Shown here in pieces: positions 27,559 to 36,670 of a stretch of 64,000 nt of DNA. Origin of the DNA: an uncultured Cohaesibacter sp. (GTDB taxonomy: Bacteria; Pseudomonadota; Alphaproteobacteria; Rhizobiales; Cohaesibacteraceae). The first letter of the stretch is position 1, and each line of letters starts with the position of its first letter. Location of the stretch: contig NZ_OY761553.1 in assembly GCF_963664735.1 (NCBI RefSeq), positions 1,813,303-1,877,302 on the forward strand, in the 5' to 3' direction. The notes under the pieces are model-generated. The model was not told the DNA's origin and ran no database searches. It saw nothing but the letters and a program-made list of their open reading frames with translations. The position numbers and the translations under genes are program-made.

Positions 27559-27828
27559 CTAATTGGTTCTGCGCCAAGAAGCCTTCCGGCCATCGACGAT
27601 GACTTTCGAAGGGGTAATCAGCAGGTTCTCGGCTCCTGCTGGCGTAGCCTGACCACCTCCCCCTGCTATCCTTACGCCATGGCCAGATGACTTGATCACA
27701 TCGGGGGCGTAGCTGTCGTCGGTGATCTGGCTGGCGGTCTGGGCAAAGGCGGGAAGCGCCGTGACGCACATCAGAGCAGTGACCAGAGGAAATCCGTTGA
27801 CTTTATGAGACTTGATCGGTTTATCCAC
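27559..27828 (-). pseudogene. Stub of a TpsB/FhaC-type secretion porin
   Basis: An 89-residue ORF with a signal peptide (VTALMCVTALPAFAQ) followed by a short segment (PAGAENLLITPSKVIVDG) like the approach to the POTRA region of TpsB (ShlB/FhaC/HecB) proteins. It then stops, without POTRA domains or the 16-strand barrel of a roughly 550-residue family. Continuing in the other frames gives nothing recognisable before the receptor gene's end. It starts three bases after the TpsA stop, the expected tpsA-tpsB order. I read it as a TpsB gene cut off by a deletion; an unrelated small exported protein is possible. Confidence 0.45.
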
Positions 27829-27831
27829 CTT

Positions 27832-30800
27832 CTAGTTGGCTGATCCGCAAGAAAAGACGTTGGCGCTGCCGCCAAAACAAACCGCTCTGCTTAGCTGGGG
27901 ATCTTCGAGCAGAAGGCCTTCGGAATTGTTGTCAGTCTCCTCATCGTCACTCATCCCCAAAGACCGGTCAAAGGACATCATCTGCCCATCGGATACGGTG
28001 GTGAAGGCGCCTGTATGTTCATTGGACAGGCTGCCCAGAAGCAAGCCTGCAAGCGCTTCCCCATTCTGACTGTTTACCGTCAACAGACCGGTCTTGTAGG
28101 TGATTGCGTAGTTGGACAGACCTGTCCCGGAGGCGTTGTTGGCTGCGATGGAATAGCTGCCGACGCTGGCACTGGCATCGGCACCGGCAGAACTCAGGCT
28201 GACCGAGGTGACCGCGTCACTATTGACCAGACCGGATGTCGAATAGGTCAGCGAAGCGGTTTTGCCATAGGTCTTGGTAACATCAGACGCTGTGATGGTC
28301 AGAGAAGCAGGATCAACAGTCAGGGTGCCTGCCTTGTAGGTAATCGTATAGTTGGACAGACCTGTCCCGGACGCGTTGTTGGCTGCGATGGAATAGTCGC
28401 CGACGCTGGCACTGGCATCAGAACCGGTGGAGCTCAGGCTGACCGAGGTGACCGCGTCACTATTGACCAGACCGGATGTCGAATAGGTCAGCGAAGCGGT
28501 TTTGCCATAGGTCTTGGTAACATCAGACGCTGTGATGGTCAGAGAAGCAGGATCAACAGTCAGGGTGCCTGCCTTGTAGGTAATCGTATAGTTGGACAGA
28601 CCTGTCCCGGACGCGCTGCTGGCAGAAATAGAATAACTGCCGACGCTGGCACTGGCATCAGCACCGGTAGAGCTCAGACTGACCGAGGTGATCGTGTCAT
28701 CATTGAGAAGGCCGGAGACCGAGTAGCCAGAAAGATTTGCCGCCTCTCCATAGGTCTTGGTAGCATCAGACGCCGTGATGGTCAGAGCGGCAGGATCGGC
28801 GGTCAGAGTGCCTGCCTTGTAGGAGATTGTGTAGTTGGACAGACCTGTCCCGGAGGCGTTGTTGGCTGCGATGGAATAGTTGCCGACGCTGGCACTGGCA
28901 TCAGCACCGGTAGAGCTGAGACTGACCGAGGTGACCGTGTCATCATTGAGCAAGCCGGAGACCGAGTAGCCAGAAAGATTTGCCGCCTCGCCATAGGTCT
29001 TGGTAGCATCAGACGCCGTGATGGTCAGAGCGGCAGGGTCGACAGTCAGGGTTCCGGTCTTGTAGGAAATCGTGTAGTTGGACAGACCTGTCCCGGAGGC
29101 GTTGTTGGCTGCGATGGAATAGTTGCCGACATTGGCGCTGACATCAGCGCCAACAGAGCTGAGACTGACCGAGGTGATCGTGTCATCATTGAGAAGGCCT
29201 GAAACCGCATAGTCGAGGTCTGTGTCTTGCCCGTAGGTCTTGGTCACATCGGAAGCCGTAATGGTCAGAGACGCCGCATCCACCGTGAGGGTGCCAGCCT
29301 TGTAGGTGATGTCATAGTTGGAATTGCTAAGCGTTCCCAACCCGATCGCATATGAACCAACATTTGCATCAGCCGCAGCCCCGTCGCTGGACAGGGAACC
29401 TGTCAGACTATCTCCATTGAGCAATCCTGATGTTGTATAGGTCAGCGAAGCGGTTTCGCCATAGGTCTTTGATGTAGACGTGGCGGTGACTGTCAGCGCA
29501 GCCTTATCGATTGTTGCACTGTCCGAGCCATAATAGACAACGCGGTAGGTGACGCCGTTTGTGCTGGTCGCGGTTCCGTTGCCGCCATTCACGGTTATCG
29601 TTTTTGTCCCCGCGGCAGCGGTTTCATCAAAGGAGATATTAATATCCGTCAATGTTAGACTGTCGCCATTTTGACCAAAGACATAACTATCTGTACCGCC
29701 CACATATGAGGTGACAGCGTCCAGGCTGGCCGTACTGTCACCATAGGTGGAGGAGGTTGACCCCGCGCTGACCCAGACAACTGCAGACAGGGCATAAAGC
29801 TCCGGATAATAGCCTTCGCTCGATGGAGCCCAGTTGGTGGTAAAATCCCATCCTGCAGCTGAAGCCAGCATATAAAAATAGTCGCTATCCTGAAACTTGG
29901 CCGTGGTCAGGCCGGTGACACCGGTATGGGTTCCGCCGCCAATTCCTATATAAGTTCCCGTTGTGTCGGTGTCGAAATAGGAATTACTGATGCTGCCATC
30001 ATTATTGTAACCGACCAGCCCGCCCACATCGCTGTAACCTGCCACTTCCCCTATTGCGTAGGAATTGCTGATTGTTGCCGCGTTAAAGCCGACCAGGCCG
30101 CCGACAGAATCGCCGTCGCCTTCCACCGCGCCTGTTGCATAGGAATTGCTGATTCCAGCCCCGATACTCTCGCCTGCCAATCCGCCGACAAAGTCGTTGT
30201 GGCCCTTCACCGCGCCTGTTGCATAAGAATTGCTGATCGTTCCATCATTCATCCCCACCAGTCCGCCGACAGAATTGCCGCCGCCTTCTACCGTGCCAGT
30301 TGCATAGGAATTGCTGATTGTTCCCTCAGAATTCTGACCAACTAGTCCGCCGACATACTCGCCGCCACCATTGACCGCACCTGTCGCATAAGAATAGCTG
30401 ATTGTTGCCTCACTATAGCCAACCAGTCCACCAACAGCAAACGAGCCGCTTTCCACCGCACCAGTCGCATAGGAATAGCTTATCGCTCCTCCTCCTATCG
30501 CGTAACCAACCAGCCCACCGATAGAGTAACTATCACCAGTTACCTCTGCATCCGAATGGGAATAACTGATTGTGCCTCCATTATTCATACCGGCCAGTCC
30601 ACCTACGTAGGAGTGACCAGACACCTCCCCGGTCACATAGGAATACGAGACTATTCCGGCATTGTAACCAACCAACGCTCCAACGTATGTATTTCCTGCA
30701 ACGTCAGCATCCACCAGCCCGATATTGCGAATGGTCCCCGTAGAATAGCCAAACAGAGCGGCATAGTTGCTACTGCCCTCAACCGTCAGATTGGAGATCG

Positions 30801-32730
30801 TGTGGCCAAGGCCCGTGAAGGTGCCGGTGAAGGGATTGGTACTCGTCCCTATAACGCCAGAAGTATAGGAGATGCCAGAGAGATCGATATCCTCGATCAG
30901 GGCGTAATAGTCAGAAAGGCCAACATCCTTGAGGTCGTCTATAAGCGTATAGGCTCGGGAGTTGATGGCAAGTGAGGAACTCGTATCGCCAAAGCTGATC
31001 GAGGCATCAGGGCCCAGCACATAGTCGCCATCTGAGCCATAGGACATGCTTAGGCTCGCCGAGGCTCCCGACATGGTGATGTCGGAATTGATATTGATGC
31101 TTCCGTTCCCATCGCCGTCGGAATCCGCTTCCAGAACCAGCCCCGCCCCATTGCCCGTTGCCGTTATGGTGGCATCGACAGTGATGTCATTGGCAGCCCG
31201 CAGATTCAGGGTTGTATCTGCACTCCAGGAGATGGCCCTGGTTACAGTGAGATCTCCTTCGCCTGAAGATGAGGCGCTTCCATAAACAAGCACATTGGCA
31301 TTTGCAAGAAGGCTCTCGATTGTGTCTACGGAAAAATAGGTTGTTTCACCATACGCATAAAGTTCGCTGTTGGGCGCTGAGGTTTTCTTCACATACGACC
31401 CGGATTGGGTATCTCCGATGATGATATTCGTTGGATCTAGCAGCAGGGTGCCATAGTTGCCACTCTCGGCGCTGAGATCGATCGTGCCGGCGAAGGCCAG
31501 CAACTCCTTGCCTGATACTTCCACATCACCACCAGAACCGTCGCCTGCGCCAAGGGCGGTGATGGAACCGGCATAGGTGGTCAGATCGTCCGACCAGACA
31601 ACAATAGCTCCGCCATCGCCATCCTCTGTTGCATCGGCGCTGATTGTGGTGCCCTCATCAACCGTCGTGGTGGTTGCCGTCTGGAGGCCATCCGCCCCAT
31701 GTTTGAGACCGCCAACATTGATTGTGCCGCCACCAGTTGCCCCCGAGGCATCGAGTGTCGCGCCAGTCAGCTCGATTGCGTCACCGGTGATCTTGATGCT
31801 GCCGCCGTCGCCATCCTCGGAACTGGCATTGATCGATCCCGACACAGAGACCTTGCCCCCTGCACCGCCGCCAATGACAATCGAGCCATTATGGCCGGAA
31901 ACAGATTTGGCCTCGATTACACCAGACATGTTGACCGCCTGCCGGGCGGCTTGTCTGGCCGTGGCCGCAGACATAATCACCGTACCACCGTTTGCCGAGA
32001 CGGAGCCGGAGTTGCTGACCAGCGCTTCATCGCCCTCGCCATCGCTGGGAAGGGCCACCTGCAGAAAGCCGTCTCCGGACAGATCGAGCGTGATCTGCTC
32101 GCCCGAGCCCATCCCGACCGTGCCTAGCGGCACTGCGATGGTGCCGGAGTTGTCAACCGATCCGCCCAGCAAGGCCGCATAGCCACCGCGGCCGATGGTG
32201 ATCACGCCTTCATTGCTGACAGATGCTGAGGATCCATCACCGGAAAAGACCAGATTGCCGGATAGATAATCCTCGTCCGAGATGTCTAGCGTCGAGGCAA
32301 CAAAGCCGCCGCCGACCTTGACCGATCCTGTCGGGGTGATGGCAATGCCATTGGGATTGACCAGATAGACCTGTCCGTTGGCGGACAAGGTTCCGGCGAT
32401 GGTGGAGGAGGTATTTCCCGTTACCCGGTTGAGAATGGATGACGCAGCATCGGGCTGGACGAAGGTAACCGCATTGTTCTTTCCGATGGAGAAGCTGTTC
32501 CAGTTGACAATGGCGTTTGATGTGCCCTGGGTGATGGTCATATTGGAGCTGGTTGAACTGATACCGACCGAGCCGGAAGCCACGCTCGCCCCGGTTGGCA
32601 AACTATCGCCAGCAACAGCAGCTCCGGGCGCCAGCGCTGAGGAAGCCAGAAGAACTGCAGTCAAAAAACAAGGCCGCGTAAAGACGTGCTTGGACGGCTG
32701 ATTGCTCGCTTTGCAAAAAACGTGCTGCAT
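27832..32730 (-). CDS. TpsA-type filamentous haemagglutinin exoprotein with GLUG and MBG repeats
   Basis: A 1632-residue predicted adhesin. An extended signal peptide (residues 1-40) precedes a two-partner-secretion domain (about 41-270) with the VYLVNPNGIAI motif at 121-131. The middle is a Gly/Ser-rich beta-helix. About residues 640-960 contain repeated GLUG-type units (GGLVGYN, ISNSYATGAV). Residues about 980-1570 contain seven MBG-type units built on TKTYG...GLSNYTITYKAGTLTV. There is no C-terminal autotransporter barrel, so export should need a TpsB partner, of which only a stub remains next door. GGGAGAA seven bases upstream supports the start. It is low in Cys and Lys, as usual for such surface proteins. 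Confidence 0.88.
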   Translation of the reverse strand: MQHVFCKASNQPSKHVFTRPCFLTAVLLASSALAPGAAVAGDSLPTGASVASGSVGISSTSSNMTITQGTSNAIVNWNSFSIGKNNAVTFVQPDAASSILNRVTGNTSSTIAGTLSANGQVYLVNPNGIAITPTGSVKVGGGFVASTLDISDEDYLSGNLVFSGDGSSASVSNEGVITIGRGGYAALLGGSVDNSGTIAVPLGTVGMGSGEQITLDLSGDGFLQVALPSDGEGDEALVSNSGSVSANGGTVIMSAATARQAARQAVNMSGVIEAKSVSGHNGSIVIGGGAGGKVSVSGSINASSEDGDGGSIKITGDAIELTGATLDASGATGGGTINVGGLKHGADGLQTATTTTVDEGTTISADATEDGDGGAIVVWSDDLTTYAGSITALGAGDGSGGDVEVSGKELLAFAGTIDLSAESGNYGTLLLDPTNIIIGDTQSGSYVKKTSAPNSELYAYGETTYFSVDTIESLLANANVLVYGSASSSGEGDLTVTRAISWSADTTLNLRAANDITVDATITATGNGAGLVLEADSDGDGNGSININSDITMSGASASLSMSYGSDGDYVLGPDASISFGDTSSSLAINSRAYTLIDDLKDVGLSDYYALIEDIDLSGISYTSGVIGTSTNPFTGTFTGLGHTISNLTVEGSSNYAALFGYSTGTIRNIGLVDADVAGNTYVGALVGYNAGIVSYSYVTGEVSGHSYVGGLAGMNNGGTISYSHSDAEVTGDSYSIGGLVGYAIGGGAISYSYATGAVESGSFAVGGLVGYSEATISYSYATGAVNGGGEYVGGLVGQNSEGTISNSYATGTVEGGGNSVGGLVGMNDGTISNSYATGAVKGHNDFVGGLAGESIGAGISNSYATGAVEGDGDSVGGLVGFNAATISNSYAIGEVAGYSDVGGLVGYNNDGSISNSYFDTDTTGTYIGIGGGTHTGVTGLTTAKFQDSDYFYMLASAAGWDFTTNWAPSSEGYYPELYALSAVVWVSAGSTSSTYGDSTASLDAVTSYVGGTDSYVFGQNGDSLTLTDINISFDETAAAGTKTITVNGGNGTATSTNGVTYRVVYYGSDSATIDKAALTVTATSTSKTYGETASLTYTTSGLLNGDSLTGSLSSDGAAADANVGSYAIGLGTLSNSNYDITYKAGTLTVDAASLTITASDVTKTYGQDTDLDYAVSGLLNDDTITSVSLSSVGADVSANVGNYSIAANNASGTGLSNYTISYKTGTLTVDPAALTITASDATKTYGEAANLSGYSVSGLLNDDTVTSVSLSSTGADASASVGNYSIAANNASGTGLSNYTISYKAGTLTADPAALTITASDATKTYGEAANLSGYSVSGLLNDDTITSVSLSSTGADASASVGSYSISASSASGTGLSNYTITYKAGTLTVDPASLTITASDVTKTYGKTASLTYSTSGLVNSDAVTSVSLSSTGSDASASVGDYSIAANNASGTGLSNYTITYKAGTLTVDPASLTITASDVTKTYGKTASLTYSTSGLVNSDAVTSVSLSSAGADASASVGSYSIAANNASGTGLSNYAITYKTGLLTVNSQNGEALAGLLLGSLSNEHTGAFTTVSDGQMMSFDRSLGMSDDEETDNNSEGLLLEDPQLSRAVCFGGSANVFSCGSAN
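28081..29527 (-). repeat. Tandem 240-243 bp repeats encoding MBG-type domains
   Basis: Six similar consecutive units recur every 240 or 243 bases, as seen from the shared block containing GTCAGGGTGCCTGCCTTGTA at about 28318, 28558, 28800, 29043 and 29283. Units near 28321 and 28561 are almost identical over more than 150 bases, indicating recent duplication or gene conversion. The array can expand or contract without breaking the frame. Confidence 0.85.
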
Positions 32731-33214
32731 GGTGGCGTTCTCCCGGAAGCATTCGTGCGTGCGGGACCGTGCGGTGACTCACTTTTGGGCACCCGCCATC
32801 AATTGCAAGACAACTAAACACAACTGAAGTCTTGGAACTATTGCGAGATTTCCGAAAGCCCCAAGAGTTTCAACAAATACTTGGTAAAATTTACAATGCT
32901 GCGATCCGATGTCGCATCTGCGAGACTCAGTAAAAACCCGCTTTTCTGCCTCAATATGTGCCATTCAACACCGTCGCATGGCAACGTTCAGATTTGGCCC
33001 TGCTCTTGTTAGGCAGAGGATGGAGAGAGAGAAAGGGCGCGCGCAACGGGAACAGCAGAAACCAAAGCATAGTATGCCCCGCCTAAAGGCGAAGGTCTTC
33101 GCAAGTCCTTCTTCCCTTTGTTGACATTGGATTTGGAATTAGCTTTTTAGAACTATAGACTTAGTTCATTGTTGGATCGGCACCATAAAGCGAGAGAAGC
33201 TTACAGGATCATAT
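32731..33214. other. Intergenic region between divergent tpsA and lipoprotein genes
   Basis: 484 bases with no convincing gene. It should hold the divergent promoters for the exoprotein gene and the lipoprotein gene at 33215. I see no clear operator or hairpin. Confidence 0.5.
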
Positions 33215-33901
33215 ATGTTCAAATTCAATTCATTTCCCGTAATCGGCATAGGTTTCTCGTTTCTTGTGCCTCTTGTTGTTTTGCTTGGCCTTTCGGGGTG
33301 TTATCAATCCGTAGGCGGACACTGCATTTACGAAGAACAGATCGGTACTGTGAAGATTGTCTCGAAAGGGTCTGGCCGGTCTGTTGGTGTCTTTACGCCT
33401 GCAGACCAATCGTCATTCACGAATAGCCAATGGTGGGGGCAGAATCTGGACCTACCAAAGGAGACGCAGGTGAGCGACGGGCGCGAATATCCCGCATTGC
33501 TATCCGCTATTCAGACGGGCAGTTGCGTTCCGGTAACGCTTATCGCCTTAACTGACGAAAGACGCCCATTGGCGCTTCCCCTTTCCCTAGACAAGGATGG
33601 CCGGGAAACTGAGGAGACCTCCAAGCGTATTGACCAGATACTGGCTGTTGCCCAAAAATTGCACCCCCATTGGACAAGGATGAAGCTCCTCATCCATATC
33701 AAAGAGGCCGATATATCTAAACACGATGCAAGTGGGGGCGTGGGGTCCTATTTTACCTCACGACTAAAGGCTCTTTTTGAAAAAGCAGGCCTTTCACCCA
33801 CGATCATTGAACCTTCCAGAGAAGAAGCCTCTTCAAGCCCGTTCAGCCCAAAAGACATAGAGGCTCAGAGGGTCTTTGTTTCCTTCAAGCTTGGGCTCTG
33901 A
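33215..33901 (+). CDS. Predicted lipoprotein, unknown function
   Basis: A 228-residue protein with an N-terminal hydrophobic stretch and a good lipobox (LGLSGC, Cys about residue 29), so it is probably lipid-anchored in the envelope. The rest is soluble, with a C-terminal part (RLKALFEKAGLSPTIIEPSR) that reads like a folded alpha/beta domain. I do not recognise a family. AGGA nine bases upstream supports the ATG. The next gene starts six bases after the stop, so the two form an operon. Confidence 0.7.
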   Translation: MFKFNSFPVIGIGFSFLVPLVVLLGLSGCYQSVGGHCIYEEQIGTVKIVSKGSGRSVGVFTPADQSSFTNSQWWGQNLDLPKETQVSDGREYPALLSAIQTGSCVPVTLIALTDERRPLALPLSLDKDGRETEETSKRIDQILAVAQKLHPHWTRMKLLIHIKEADISKHDASGGVGSYFTSRLKALFEKAGLSPTIIEPSREEASSSPFSPKDIEAQRVFVSFKLGL

Positions 33902-33907
33902 GCTGGC

Positions 33908-34615
33908 ATGGTGAAAATCCTTGACAGAAACCATAACTGGTTCTTGTGGCTTTGGCTTCCTCTATGTCTTTGGCTCGCATGGTCGCACCGCAATGCGGAC
34001 ATCTGTAGCTACGCAGCCAGTGACAAGCTTATGCTCTTGGCTGTCTTCGGCGTTTCAGCTTCGGCCTGTCTATATGTCCGCACGATCAAACCCTACCCGC
34101 CCCTTGTCGGCTTTCTTTATGCGATTGTTTGTTCCATCGGCTTTCATGAAGCTCTGCGGGCCCATTGCCAAAATGAGCAGGCTGACAGTCTATCCGTTTG
34201 GCTCCTGATATGGTCCCTGCCGGTCGGGGTGAACGCATCTGTCTATATCGTGGGACTGGCGGCCTCTTTTCGCCGCAGGGCAAACCTCGCAATGGAGCGA
34301 GAAACGCACGAACAGTGGTTTGAGATTTCTCTTTATCGCAGCTCCGAAAGCGGCAAAAGAGGCAAGGAAATTCGCCACTATTCAGGACCACCCCCTATCC
34401 CGGAAGGCTTCTGGGTCGACGGTTTCAACCATGATCACTTCATTGCGTTTGATGAATTTTCTGAAGGCTTGACCAAGAAAAAGTGTGGCCATATGAGCGT
34501 GCCCGTCACGCTCTATGAAACCATAGAAAAATTTGGAGAATTACAGCAGTTGACCTATCGCTACGAGTTGACGTTGCGGCATCGCATCAAAGGAGATGCC
34601 GCGGCCAAAGAGTAG
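33908..34615 (+). CDS. Predicted inner-membrane protein, unknown function
   Basis: A 235-residue protein with about four hydrophobic segments in its first 120 residues (FLWLWLPLCLWLAW, LLAVFGVSASACLYV, VGFLYAIVCSIGF, LSVWLLIWSLPVGVNASVYIV) and a charged cytosolic C-terminal half. No family recognised. It lies six bases after the lipoprotein gene and probably works with it in the envelope. Confidence 0.65.
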   Translation: MVKILDRNHNWFLWLWLPLCLWLAWSHRNADICSYAASDKLMLLAVFGVSASACLYVRTIKPYPPLVGFLYAIVCSIGFHEALRAHCQNEQADSLSVWLLIWSLPVGVNASVYIVGLAASFRRRANLAMERETHEQWFEISLYRSSESGKRGKEIRHYSGPPPIPEGFWVDGFNHDHFIAFDEFSEGLTKKKCGHMSVPVTLYETIEKFGELQQLTYRYELTLRHRIKGDAAAKE

Positions 34616-34652
34616 CACCTGAAAACTGATCAAAAAATTGTCTCCTCTCAAG

Positions 34653-36254
34653 TCAAAATTCAGGGAAAAGGCCCTCGGCTAATTGCTTTATCAGTCGGTC
34701 AATAGCCGCACTGTCTTCATCAATCTCTTGCTTGTAGCTTCCCATTGGCAGGCACATATATCGATTGCCTTTGAGGACCGGACTTCCATCAACCGTGAAA
34801 CAGGCTTGATACTGTTCGTATTCGTCTTTTCGTCTTGCTTTTGGATTTTCTTTGTATTCCACAGATTTACTGTCTTGTGCAGGCACTTCGATCCATTGTT
34901 CCAGCCTGTTCTGAATGGCGTAGCTGGTCTTGTATCCAGCGACGACATGAAGGTTGAGCGGAAACGCGCATGTGTTCCTAAATGTTGTTTGTACCAAGCC
35001 GGAATAGTGGTGATCAGAGATGTTTACGCAACGATTGAGGGCAATGCTAATTGTTGTCGATGATGGGTCGATTTTAAGGATTTCGGTTCTCACCTTTGTC
35101 CGGTTGCGCAGTTTGGTGAGATATGGCTTGAGCTTAGCGAGCATCAATTCGTTAAAGGCCCAAAATTCTTTCATTTTACTCGTAGCTTCATCCGCAGACA
35201 GAGTCTCATTGGGCTTAAATCTGCGGGCTATATATTCCTGCATGACCGTTCGATATTCGTCACTGACCTGCTCGTGCAAAACTTCAACGACACTCTTTTT
35301 ATAGTCGCCAAGAATCAGTTGACTATACAGTCCCAAGCGCATGAAAGATTCTAACAAAAACTGGCTATAAAGGGCATAATCCCTGTCGGAGTTCAGATGT
35401 TTACCAAGTGTGATAACGCTCTCTCTAAGCGTGAAGAGATCATCCAGATTATAGTATGTCCAGTCATTGAGCGGCACCTCAAATGGTTTCATGGTCTCAT
35501 CGACAATAAACGCAAAGGCATCACTGGACCGATAGCTGTTTTTTTCAATCGCAGCCATGCAATGATCGTGCGCTTTGCTGTCGGATAGTTCCCCTCCCGA
35601 ACCGTTTGAATATTGAATGCAAAGCGGATAATGCACGTCCATATTGCCCGCTTTTTCTCCAGCTAGGAGATAGGGGGGGGCTTCTTTGTATCTGCCTTCT
35701 TCGAATAGCAAATATCCTGCGGCTCCAGCAGAAAGTCCATTGCCAGCATCCGCGTAATGCTTATGCAAAGCCAGTCCTTTCGCTTTATCTTGCTTGACGC
35801 CGGTTTCTCCGCGCACATAGTTTTGTGCGTGCCAATATTGGGCATTTCCATGGCCCATTTCTGCGGCTTTTTTCAGCTGACTGATGGCCTTATCATATAG
35901 ACCCGCAGCATGATAGGACCGATATAGCTGGTAATGATCACGCCCATTTCCCCTTTTTGAGACGGCAGCACGGCAGGCTCTTATGGCCTCTTTTGCATGT
36001 TTCTTAAGGGAAGCCATATCGACCGGCTCCACATTCGGATCATGCTCGTTGGAATGGGTCGCAAGGCGATTGCATTGGTCTATCGGATGGTTAAGCGGCG
36101 TTTCATTTCCCTTGTCGGTTTGTTCCAACAGAACTCTGGCAAGATCGACGAATGTGCCATTCGGATATTTGTCCAGATAGAGCTGCAGCATTTTAGCATC
36201 ACCGTTATCCCTCGCTGTCTCCCAGAAGGATATCTCACCGGCGGTTTGCGCCAT
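34653..36254 (-). CDS. Sel1/TPR-like repeat protein with caspase-associated N-terminal motif, possibly 5'-truncated
   Basis: A 533-residue protein. Residues 8-40 (SFWETARDNGDAKMLQLYLD followed by KYPNGTFVDLAR) resemble the module often found after caspase-like peptidase domains in bacterial proteins. Residues about 110-230 contain Sel1/TPR-like helices (AISQLKKAAEMGHGNAQYW). The rest is unrecognised. No start lies upstream of Met1, yet the frame stays open for 15 more codons ending in AFPSM, as if the gene once began earlier with a signal peptide or a caspase domain. It is convergent with the two envelope genes. Confidence 0.6.
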   Translation of the reverse strand: MAQTAGEISFWETARDNGDAKMLQLYLDKYPNGTFVDLARVLLEQTDKGNETPLNHPIDQCNRLATHSNEHDPNVEPVDMASLKKHAKEAIRACRAAVSKRGNGRDHYQLYRSYHAAGLYDKAISQLKKAAEMGHGNAQYWHAQNYVRGETGVKQDKAKGLALHKHYADAGNGLSAGAAGYLLFEEGRYKEAPPYLLAGEKAGNMDVHYPLCIQYSNGSGGELSDSKAHDHCMAAIEKNSYRSSDAFAFIVDETMKPFEVPLNDWTYYNLDDLFTLRESVITLGKHLNSDRDYALYSQFLLESFMRLGLYSQLILGDYKKSVVEVLHEQVSDEYRTVMQEYIARRFKPNETLSADEATSKMKEFWAFNELMLAKLKPYLTKLRNRTKVRTEILKIDPSSTTISIALNRCVNISDHHYSGLVQTTFRNTCAFPLNLHVVAGYKTSYAIQNRLEQWIEVPAQDSKSVEYKENPKARRKDEYEQYQACFTVDGSPVLKGNRYMCLPMGSYKQEIDEDSAAIDRLIKQLAEGLFPEF

Positions 36255-36346
36255 GCTTGGAAAGGCGGAACAAAGACTATAATTTATAGCATGTTAGCAT
36301 AACTTTTCAAAACAATGGAATATCCAGAAATACGGACTGTTTAAAG

Positions 36347-36547
36347 CTATTCAAATGTAAATGTCGGATAAAGCAAAAGATCGCCAGTCAGCACCTTCTC
36401 TTCACCCAGTATATAAATCCCGTCCTTGCGGATGGCAGGAAGGACATGATCAGTGACTCGGAGCTTAAACTGTTTAGCAGAGGCAAGTTCCGAGCCAAGG
36501 ACCAACGCTCGGTTGAGAAGAAAGCTATGGCCGGAGCCCCCAAACAT
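36347..36547 (-). pseudogene. Bro-N (phage antirepressor) domain remnant
   Basis: A 66-codon ORF containing SAKQFKLRVTDHVLPAIRKD, a clear match by eye to the core of the Bro-N domain (usually AKxFRRWVTxEVLPxIRKxG) of phage and viral antirepressors. The N-terminal half of the domain and any KilA-C or ANT part are missing. It marks former prophage or mobile DNA next to the restriction locus. Confidence 0.5.
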
Positions 36548-36670
36548 ATTGGATGAAGGAGCGCGCTATCCGGCAAAGTTGTAGGAATTTGGCATCTTGG
36601 TTGTGTCCACCGTTGACACCACCCCTGCAGCGTGATCAGTTCGGTTATCGAATAAAGGGCAGCAGCCGTT

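Noticed and set aside
28015-29202. A 395-codon plus-strand frame with Asp/Arg/Gly-rich repeats
   Set aside because: It is the antisense of the tandem MBG repeats of the TpsA gene; its repeats simply mirror those units.
28081-29527. CRISPR array
   Set aside because: The regular repeats are 240-243 bp, in frame and protein-coding, not 20-40 bp repeats with unique spacers.
31577-32182. A 201-codon Pro/Ser-rich plus-strand frame
   Set aside because: Antisense shadow of the exoprotein's N-terminal third.
34653-36254. Metacaspase gene
   Set aside because: Only the module that often follows caspase domains is present; no His-Cys catalytic dyad region is visible.
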